DNA of 64,000 bases, taken from NCBI RefSeq assembly GCF_001540865.1, contig NC_033630.1:6702338-6766337 (forward strand). The letters run 5' to 3'. A model generated the notes under the pieces. It was not told the origin of the DNA. It saw nothing but the letters and a program-made list of their open reading frames with translations, and made no database searches. Source of the DNA: Ananas comosus (Eukaryota; Streptophyta; Magnoliopsida; Poales; Bromeliaceae). The number at the start of each line of letters is the position of its first letter. Position 1 is the stretch's first letter. This document shows, piece by piece, positions 56,680 through 64,000 of this stretch. Both the position numbers and the translations under genes were made by a program.

Positions 56680-57450
56680 TGTTGGAAACCGGATGGATCG
56701 TCCGTCATGTGCTACCAACAAAGATGCACGAAAAATAGAGAAAATCGACCGAACGGTAAAAGAAATAAATGCAGAAAGAAGAAACCAAGATTTACGTGGT
56801 TCGGCAATTGCCTACGTCCACGGGGAGAGCGAGAGAGATGTATTCCACTATATGAAGAAATAGAAGTACAAGCTTACACCTTATGTCTTCTCCGGATAAA
56901 AAACCAAGAACCTTATGGTGAATCCCACCTTCTTGTTCCAACGAAAACTCCAAGAAAATACCGAAAAAGCTTTTCGTAAAACCAAGAAGACCAAATTAGA
57001 GAAGTATAGAAACTCTAACCAAATTCCTTTATGCCGTTGCTTCGAAGAATCCGAACCGCTCAGGCAATTGGTTGAGAACCGCCGCTCCGCCGCCAACGTC
57101 AATCCGTCGCATGCGTGCTACCGCGCATCTCTTTTTCTTGCTACCGTACGGCTATAGGAAGCTGTGAATTAATTAGCCCGATGCTAATTAAATTTCTACC
57201 ACATGACGCATCGTACGGTTCACCCCAGCATGAATATATAGTGCTAATTAACCCGGTCAAAAGTCAACCAATGTTAATTGGAGTCGGTTTGAGAAGTATA
57301 AACCGAATATGGTTTTGATGCATGCAATCCCAATATTAATTAGATTCAGCCTCATCTCTTACACCAACGTGAATCAACTTTAAGAATTAATATATTCCGT
57401 AGACCCGGTGCATGGACAAAACCAATAAAAAAGAAGGCATATCTTTAACA
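56680..57450 (-). repeat. Copia element, 3' LTR (771 bp)
   Basis: Bounded by TGTTGG at 56680 and TTTAACA ending 57450 (TG...CA on the minus strand). The part 56680-57110 is almost identical to 61512-61945 of the other LTR. The part 57115-57417 does not match it. The last 33 bp match again. Confidence 0.93.
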
Positions 57451-57461
57451 TTCTCCACCTT
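57451..57461 (-). promoter_or_regulatory. Polypurine tract of the copia element
   Basis: On the minus strand AAGGTGGAGAA lies directly before the 3' LTR. It serves as primer for plus-strand DNA synthesis. Confidence 0.8.
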
Positions 57462-57526
57462 GACTTCTTTTTTACTTCATTACTCTCTCTCATCTTATCG
57501 CCCCCTCTCCCTGAGGCATTCAGTCA

Positions 57527-60500
57527 TTAGCAGTCATGCAAATTAGCCAAGTTTAGACAGTGTCTAAACTTATCCGCTGTTACCGGCTTTGTCATGATGT
57601 CAGCTACATTATCCTTTGTGGAAACCTTTATAAGCTGAATTTCTCCATCATCCTCATTAGTGAGCTCCCGTAATTTGTGATACTTGATTTCTATGTGCTT
57701 TGTCCTCCCATGGTAAACTGGATTCCTGGCGAGACATATAGCACTCTGACTATCACAACCGATAATCATTTTTTCCTGCATGATCCCGAGTTCACCAACC
57801 AAGCCTCTAAGCCAGACTGCTTCCTTAGCTGCTTCAATTGCCGCCATATACTCCGCTTCTGTAGTTGACAAGGCTACAGTGCGCTGCAACGTAGATTTCC
57901 AACTGATAGGTCCGCCGCCCAGCAGAAAGACGTAACCTGTAATAGACCTACGCTTGTCCAAATCACCCGCATAGTCGGAATCTACAAACCCCTTCACTTC
58001 ATCATTACCAGAATCTTTCGAGTAGAGAATACCTTTATCTGATGTGCCCTTCAGATACCGCAAAATCCACTTCACGGCCTCCCAGTGTTGTTTTCCTGGA
58101 TTCGACATATACCGACTGACAACACTAACTGCATGTGAAAGATCAGGCCTAGTGCAGATCATAGCATACATCAGGCAACCGACTGCACTAGCATATGGTA
58201 TCTTTGACATAGAAGTAATCTCCTCATCCGTCTTGGGACACATCTCCTCAGAAAGTTTGAAGTGTTGGGCTAATGGAGTCTTGACCGCCTTCGCCTCTGA
58301 CATATTAAATTGCTTTATAATAGCTCGTATATATGTCTTCTGCGATAACCATAACTTACCCTGTATGCGGTCGCGTCTGATCTCCATACCTAGGATTTTC
58401 CTAGCACCTCCTAGGTCCTTCATGTCAAATTCTCGGCTCAACTGATCCTTTAATTGTTGCACTTCATTCGGATTCTTAGCTGCTATAAGCATATCGTCTA
58501 CATATAGCATAAGCAGAATAAACGAACCATCTTCAAGCCTCCGATAGTAGACACAACTGTCATATAAACTTCTGCTATAACCATGCTCGATCATAAACCC
58601 GTCAAACCGCTTATACCACTGCCTCGGTGCCTGCTTCAACCCGTAGAGAGATCTTTTCAGTTTGCACACCAGATTCTCCTTCCCCGGCTGAACAAAACCT
58701 TGAGGTTGTTCCATATAAATTTCTTCTACTAGATCCCCATGAAGAAATGCGGTTCGAACGTCAAGCTGCTGAAGCTCTAAATCAAACATAGCCACCATAG
58801 CTAGAAGCATCCTAATTGACGCGTGTTTTACCACCGGTGAGAAAATCTCATTGAAATCAACTCCCTTTACTTGCGCATAGCCCTTGGCTACTAACCGCGC
58901 CTTGAATTTTTCTGGTTCTCCATCTGCACCCTGCTTCTTTTTGTAGATCCACTTGCAACCGATAGATCTCTTCCCTTCCGGTAATGGAATCAGATCCCAT
59001 GTCTGATTCTTCTGTAGAGACTCCATCTCTTCTGTCATAGCCGCCATCCATCTGCCACTATCTCTGTCCTGCATCGCCTCCTGATAGGAAGTGGGATCAT
59101 CTGATGTAATTAATAAGGCATAAGATACTATATCCTCCAACCTGTACCGTAAAGGTGGACGAATCTGTCTCCTTTCCCTTCCTTTAGCGATAGAGTAGGG
59201 CTCCTCCGAAGTGCTTTCAATCGGATCGCTTTGTGTACCATGATCATCCTGATAGTGGGGCTGCTCCACCTGATCATCTACACCCTCTTGCCGCTCCACC
59301 TGGATCTGCGTAGTTTTTGACTGTTCTTCACGTTGAGCCTCCTGATGATCCTTACGCGGCATAGCTTTTTCGTCAAAAACTACGTCCCTGCTAATCACCT
59401 TCTTCTTGGCGATAGGGTCCCACAGCTTGTATCCTTTAACACCCATATCGTACCCAAGAAATATGCAGGGCTTTGACTTCGAATCTAATTTTGTGCGCTG
59501 ATTTTCCTGGATATGGACATAAGCAGGACAACCAAAGACCCGTAAGGAGGAATAATCTGCAAGTTTACCTGTCCATACTTCCTCCGGTGTTTTGAGTTCG
59601 ATTGCTGTGGCGGGAGATCGATTAATAATATAGCACGCCATATCTACTGCTTCAGCCCAGAACTCCTTTGGCAAATCTGCACATAACCTCATGGATCTGG
59701 CACGTTCTAGCAATGTCCGGTTCATCCTTTCTGCTACCCCATTCTGCTGTGCAGTACCTGGAACCGTGTAATGACGTACAATACCTTCATCCTTGCAGAA
59801 TTTCTTAAACTCCCGAGAAGTGAACTCTCCACCATTGTCCGTTCGAAGAACCTTGACCTGCTTCCCAGTTTGTTTCTCCACCTCATTCTTCCAATGTCTG
59901 AACTTTATAAATGCCTCAGACTTTTCCTTCATGAAGAATACCCAAACCTTACGGGAGAAATCATCGATAAATGTAATAAAATATCGCGCACCACCTTTCG
60001 AAGTCACCGGAGCCGGTCCCCACACGTCCGCATGGATATACTCAAGTATACTTTTACTTTTATGACTGGAGGTCCTGAAACTCAACCTTTTCTGTTTTCC
60101 AAATAAACAAAATTTGCAGAAATTAAGTTTACAGGATTTAATACCTTTGAGTACTCCCCTTTTATGCAGTTCCAACATCCCTCTTTCACTCATGTGGGCT
60201 AGTCTCATGTGCCAGAGCTCCGTATCATCAGCATCATGATCTTCTGAGGATGTTACCGCAACGCCTCCAATCACCGACTCGCCGATCAGCCTGTACAGAT
60301 TCCCTTTCTTCTCTCCCTTCATGACGACCATGGCACCCTTTTTAACCTTGACGACTCCACCTGAAATGCTAATAGAACAGCCAGTAGAGTCAAGAGTACC
60401 AAGTGATATAAGATTTAACCTGAGATCCGGAATGTGTCTCACATCCGTTAACGTCCTCACCACACCATCAAACATCTTTATTTTTACTGTTCCGATACCG

Positions 60501-61474
60501 ACCATCTTGCAGCTAGTGCGATTACCCATCATAACACTACTGCCTTCACAAGACTTATAAGTATCAAATAAAGACCTGTTTGGAGACATGTGATAAGAAC
60601 AACCAGAATCTAATATCCAGTCACCGTGAGAGTCAGAATCTGTTGTAACCGTCAAGACGTCCTGACCGGAATCACTGGCTACGCTCGCCGTATCTGCAGA
60701 GGAATTCTGATTTCGCAGCCAAGCCTTCCTCTTTTCGCAGTTCTTTTTCATGTGGCCCTCTTTCTTACAGAAGTAACACTTCACCTTTTTCGATTTTGAC
60801 TTGGAACGGGATCTTCCTTTACCTGCATCACGTTCTCTTGATCGTCCCCTTCCTCCACTTGTATCATTTACGACCAAACCTGCACTGCTTTCTTCGGTAC
60901 TCGCCTGCAACCTGATCTCTTCAGATAAAAGTGTCGATGTAACATCTTCCATCTTTAGAGTTTGCTTCCCGTACAGTATGGTGGTCACCAAGTGATTGTA
61001 GGACGACGGAAGTGATGTAAGAAAAATCAACGCCTTATCGTCCTCGTCAACCTTGACATTAATGCTGAGCAAATCCGCAATAATTTTATTAAAGGTGTTC
61101 AAGTGTTCCGTTATTGCCGTACCTTCCTTCATGCGTAGCCCATATAATTTTTGCTTTAGGTACAGCACGTTCGAGAGGCTTTTGGTCATGTACAGCTTCT
61201 CTAGCTTGTTCCACATGCCGACTGTAGTTTCTTCATCCATTACGTTATACATCACCTCATCTGCTAGACACAATATAATTGTATTCACCGCCCGCAGATC
61301 AATATCCTCCCAATCTTCGTCGCTCATCGATGTCGGCTTTTTCGATTTTCCGAGCAACGCCTTATGAAGGCCCTGTTGAACCAGAAGGGCTTTCACTCTT
61401 CTCTGCCAGAGACCGAAGTTTCCTTTACCGTCAAATTTCTCCACCTCAAACTTAGAAGACGAGACTTTCGACAT
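57527..61474 (-). CDS. Copia (Tork lineage) gag-pol polyprotein, intact
   Basis: One frame reads gag (FDGKGNFGLWQRRVKALLVQ), the CCHC knuckle CYFCKKEGHMKKNC, protease WILDSGCSYHM and integrase (HMRLAHMSERGM, DVWGP, RTDNGGEF, VAERMNRTLLE). It then reads reverse transcriptase (VRTAFLHGDLVEEIYMEQPQ, LYVDDMLIA) and RNase H (DSDYAGDLDKRRS, STTEAEYMA, KHIEIKYHKLRE). Domain order with integrase before reverse transcriptase defines copia, and the gag resembles the Tnt1/Tork group. The open frame extends upstream to 61540 through the primer-binding site into the LTR. I take the Met at 61474 (MSKVSSSKFEVEKF) as the likely start, giving 1315 residues. No stop or frameshift is seen, so the element may be able to move. 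Confidence 0.93.
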   Translation of the reverse strand: MSKVSSSKFEVEKFDGKGNFGLWQRRVKALLVQQGLHKALLGKSKKPTSMSDEDWEDIDLRAVNTIILCLADEVMYNVMDEETTVGMWNKLEKLYMTKSLSNVLYLKQKLYGLRMKEGTAITEHLNTFNKIIADLLSINVKVDEDDKALIFLTSLPSSYNHLVTTILYGKQTLKMEDVTSTLLSEEIRLQASTEESSAGLVVNDTSGGRGRSRERDAGKGRSRSKSKSKKVKCYFCKKEGHMKKNCEKRKAWLRNQNSSADTASVASDSGQDVLTVTTDSDSHGDWILDSGCSYHMSPNRSLFDTYKSCEGSSVMMGNRTSCKMVGIGTVKIKMFDGVVRTLTDVRHIPDLRLNLISLGTLDSTGCSISISGGVVKVKKGAMVVMKGEKKGNLYRLIGESVIGGVAVTSSEDHDADDTELWHMRLAHMSERGMLELHKRGVLKGIKSCKLNFCKFCLFGKQKRLSFRTSSHKSKSILEYIHADVWGPAPVTSKGGARYFITFIDDFSRKVWVFFMKEKSEAFIKFRHWKNEVEKQTGKQVKVLRTDNGGEFTSREFKKFCKDEGIVRHYTVPGTAQQNGVAERMNRTLLERARSMRLCADLPKEFWAEAVDMACYIINRSPATAIELKTPEEVWTGKLADYSSLRVFGCPAYVHIQENQRTKLDSKSKPCIFLGYDMGVKGYKLWDPIAKKKVISRDVVFDEKAMPRKDHQEAQREEQSKTTQIQVERQEGVDDQVEQPHYQDDHGTQSDPIESTSEEPYSIAKGRERRQIRPPLRYRLEDIVSYALLITSDDPTSYQEAMQDRDSGRWMAAMTEEMESLQKNQTWDLIPLPEGKRSIGCKWIYKKKQGADGEPEKFKARLVAKGYAQVKGVDFNEIFSPVVKHASIRMLLAMVAMFDLELQQLDVRTAFLHGDLVEEIYMEQPQGFVQPGKENLVCKLKRSLYGLKQAPRQWYKRFDGFMIEHGYSRSLYDSCVYYRRLEDGSFILLMLYVDDMLIAAKNPNEVQQLKDQLSREFDMKDLGGARKILGMEIRRDRIQGKLWLSQKTYIRAIIKQFNMSEAKAVKTPLAQHFKLSEEMCPKTDEEITSMSKIPYASAVGCLMYAMICTRPDLSHAVSVVSRYMSNPGKQHWEAVKWILRYLKGTSDKGILYSKDSGNDEVKGFVDSDYAGDLDKRRSITGYVFLLGGGPISWKSTLQRTVALSTTEAEYMAAIEAAKEAVWLRGLVGELGIMQEKMIIGCDSQSAICLARNPVYHGRTKHIEIKYHKLRELTNEDDGEIQLIKVSTKDNVADIMTKPVTADKFRHCLNLANLHDC

Positions 61475-61498
61475 CTCTGATGTAGCACGAACCTTACG

Positions 61499-61509
61499 CT
61501 CTGATACCA
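61499..61509 (-). promoter_or_regulatory. Primer-binding site (initiator tRNA-Met)
   Basis: TGGTATCAGAG on the minus strand lies two bases from the end of the 5' LTR. It matches the 3' end of plant initiator tRNA-Met, as usual for copia elements. Confidence 0.92.
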
Positions 61510-61511
61510 TT

Positions 61512-62332
61512 TGTTGGGAACCGGATGGATCGTCCGTCATGTGCTACCAACAAAGATGCACGAAAAATAGAGAAAATCGACCGAACGGTAAAAGAAATAA
61601 ATGCAGAAAGAAGAAACCAAGATTTACGTGGTTCGGCAATTGCCTACGTCCACGGGGAGAGCGAGAGAGATGTATTCCACTATATGAAGAAATAGAAGTA
61701 CAAGCTTACACCTTATGTCTTCTCCGGATAAAAAACCAAGAACCTTATGGTGAATCCCACCTTTCTTGTTCCAACGAAAACTCCAAGAAAATACCGAAAA
61801 AGCTTTTCGTAAAACCAAGAAGACCAAATTAGAGAAGTATAGAAACTCTAACTAAATTCCTTTATGTCGTTGCTTCGAAGAATCCGAACCGCTCAGACAA
61901 TTGGTCAAGAGCCGCCGCTCCGCCGCCGACCTCAATCCGTCGCATGCGAGCAAACTTCTCTTCTTTAACCGTACGGACGGGGCACCTTTAATTAATTAGC
62001 TAGGCACCGAATGCTAATTAATTGGGCCTCCACACCATGCACCCACGAAGCCGTACATCCCTCTATTAGAGCCGGACACCTTTAATTAATTAGCATCTCT
62101 AATTAATTTTGGCCACCACTCGACACCCTTGCCGTACATGCATATGCATGTATATATAGAGAGGGATTTGGCTCAATCCTACTCTAATTCAATTGAATAT
62201 AGAGTCATATATGGAAAACTAATCCTAGTCTATCTAGGATTCCAATTTAAATTAGGATCCACCAAAATAAATCCTCATGAGATCCTTTTTATTTTTCCAT
62301 AAACCAATAAAAAAGAAGGCATATCTTTAACA
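61512..62332 (-). repeat. Copia element, 5' LTR (821 bp)
   Basis: Runs from TGTTGGGAACC to ATCTTTAACA. With the 3' LTR it is flanked by the 5-bp target duplication AACTA (56675-56679 and 62333-62337), showing a single insertion event. The right-hand portion (about 61946-62299, the U3 part) differs from the 3' LTR. Confidence 0.93.
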
Positions 62333-62337
62333 AACTA

Positions 62338-63154
62338 AACTCTCTGTTGATGATGTTCCTGTGTGTAATTGAATTACATAAGCACTCGTCAAGTTTCAGG
62401 AGAAAATGAGCTAGAATGGAGAAGTTACGCGATTATTACTAATCACTTAAAGTGAATAGTAACACTGATTTTCCGGAGAAGCCACAGAGTAGAGTTGGCT
62501 TTCGGCGCGTATCGGACTCCGTTTATAGTGATCCAATAGCTCGTTTCGACCTATTCAGCTATTCTGGAACCAATGGCACTGACGAATTTCAAATCTGATG
62601 CATGGTTTTTGAGAAAAAGGGATTTTATCGAAAGGAGGGTTTTCGCTTTTTGCTATTCTTGCATTGTGAAACCCCTCGTGCTCCATGCTTGTGATCTGGA
62701 GTAGGGTGATGGACGTTTCGGGTCCCTACTAGCAGTAGGGAAGTCAAATTCAGATTTGAAATTAGGGTTTTCGGGTTTACACATTAGTATATGTGTAATT
62801 TTGGGAACTTTGGAGAGCGGACAAGTTTCAGTGCGAATCCGTGACCGATCGAGGTGAACCAAAATCGTAGCTTTGTTGTTTCCATCGTGCTGATCGCACT
62901 GGTACAATCCGTTCGCAAATCCGACGGACGGATCTGCGGAGATTGCGTGTTGATTGACGAGAGGTCGGTGATGGCAAAATGGTATTTTTGCAAAAGTTGC
63001 GACATTTTATGTATCATTTCGCGTGAGATCGCACGTGGAGGGGTATTCACGTGTTTTACTCGTGCTGTGAGGGACTTGGAATGAAATAATCTGTTTAGAG
63101 GGTCTTGTGCGCAAATTTGCCATTTGCTTATAAGTGACCACTTAGGGTTTCTCC
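62338..63154. other. No gene recognised
   Basis: Sequence to the right of the copia insertion. Words such as GCTAGAATGGAGAAGTTACG and GAGATCGCACGTGGAGGGG suggest retrotransposon-derived DNA, but no coding domain or paired LTR was found. Confidence 0.35.
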
Positions 63155-63991
63155 ATGGAAACCCTAACCCTTGGCCTCCCTCTTCCTCAACTGAACCCAG
63201 CCACCTCCCTCTTGTTCCCCTGCCCTAGCTCTGCGCGCACCCCGGCCATCGGCAAGGTCCCCCGACTGTCGGAAAAGCTTGGGTGGCCTTTCCTCCACCA
63301 ACCTCCTCCACTTCTGTCCGAGGGCAACCCAGGAGGATCATCGCTGTTGGGCACCATTTCTGGCAGTACCTCAGAGCACAGTCAACCCGCCGTGCCGGCC
63401 GCCGTCGTCCCTGTGGGCCTCAAGCAGCCGCCGTGTCTTCTTGCAGCCACCTGGTGCAGGTTCGGTCCACGTCATCTCCGCGTGGCGCCGTCTCCCTTGG
63501 CCGGTCGAGACGCCCTCCTGCGACCTCCGGCGAGCCCCCGCCACCGGACGGGGCCGCCCCCGAGCGCCGCGCCGCCGCCCTGGCAGGCTGCGGCCGGATC
63601 TGGGTAGATCCGGCCAGGGAGCTTCAGCCCCCTTATGCACTACCGCCGCCACTTTGGGTCGGCCGAGTTGCCTTCCCCTGAAGCTCCAGCGACCCTCGCG
63701 CGCTGCCACCGCCTCCTCCGTTGGTCGCCGCCATCGCATTANCGCCGTCGTCCCTGTGGGCCTCAAGCAGCCGCCGTGTCTTCTTGCAGCCACCTGGTGC
63801 AGGTTCGGTCCACGTCATCTCCGCGTGGCGCCGTCTCTTTGGGTCGGCCGAGTTGCCTTCCCCTGAAGCTCCAGCGACCCTCGCGCGCTGCCACCGCCTC
63901 CTCCGTTGGTCGCCGCCATCGCATTAGCTCTCCGCGGCCACTCCTGACTAGCTCAGGCTGAGGCTGGGTCCTCTTCGTCCCCTGCGCCGCC
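63155..63991 (+). other. GC-rich region, possible first exon of an unknown gene
   Basis: From the ATG at 63155 a frame reads METLTLGLPLPQLNPATSLL for 150 codons, in a Ser/Pro/Ala-rich context that could be an exon or chance in GC-rich DNA. I do not recognise it. The region is further confused by an unmerged duplication around the N at 63742, so no gene model is reliable here. Confidence 0.3.
63400..63926. repeat. Duplicated segments around an N (assembly join)
   Basis: 63400-63493 equals 63743-63836 and 63652-63741 equals 63837-63926. The copy after the N lacks the 158 bp between the two parts. This suits two overlapping contigs, one carrying a deletion allele or a collapsed reading, joined at the N at 63742. 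Confidence 0.85.
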
Positions 63992-64000
63992 GCCGCTCTG

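Noticed and set aside
61475..61540. Start of the copia polyprotein at 61540
   Set aside because: That reading begins inside the LTR and runs through the primer-binding site; the Met at 61474 fits the family better.

Overview
The window is plant nuclear DNA from a draft, BAC-assisted assembly. Genes have introns with GT-AG borders, and the recognisable products are plant ones: an ectodomain-less receptor kinase, a CC-NBS-LRR resistance protein, a chalcone-isomerase-fold protein, methylcrotonoyl-CoA carboxylase, a UFD1-domain protein and an enhancer-of-polycomb protein. Copia, gypsy, LINE, Harbinger and MITE sequences fill much of the rest. A monocot is plausible, but nothing here proves the species. 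Five single Ns and a piece of cloning vector show the assembly is unfinished.

Layout. 0-6.3 kb: a decayed PIF/Harbinger transposon (transposase plus Myb-like ORF, both reading left), a Tourist-like MITE and a copia gag relic. 7.1-8.4 kb: last three exons of a chalcone-isomerase-like (FAP3-type) gene. 10.0-12.8 kb: complete five-exon receptor-like kinase on the minus strand. 13.4-17.8 kb: assembly duplication around an N, two MITEs set in TA repeats, and a broken gypsy gag. About 18.0-26.2 kb: a block that reads as real DNA only if complemented without being reversed. In that reading it contains the 5' half of an EPL1 gene. 26.5-28.2 kb: tandem repeats ending in BAC vector. 28.2-33.6 kb: pseudogene fragments of MCCA and a UFD1-domain gene, bracketed by two halves of a repeat that lies uninterrupted at 50.1-50.7 kb, so probably a gene-capturing element. 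34.2-45.1 kb: a huge composite of tandem arrays, including a hairpin array with matched stems and about 160 near-identical 45-bp units. 45.7-46.2 kb: Tourist-like MITE. 46.7-49.8 kb: 5'-truncated LINE with intact reverse transcriptase. 52.0-54.8 kb: intact NLR gene. 56.7-62.3 kb: complete Tork-type copia element with an intact polyprotein and 5-bp target duplication. 63.2-64.0 kb: GC-rich sequence of unknown coding status with an assembly duplication.

Apparently functional host genes are the receptor kinase and the NLR; the EPL1 gene is probably real but scrambled in this file. The FAP3-like gene lacks its 5' exons here, and the MCCA and UFD1 pieces are pseudogenes. I saw no tRNA, rRNA or CRISPR array. 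The most important observation is the complement-only block: it is not a possible biological arrangement and makes any annotation of 18-26 kb on either strand meaningless until corrected.
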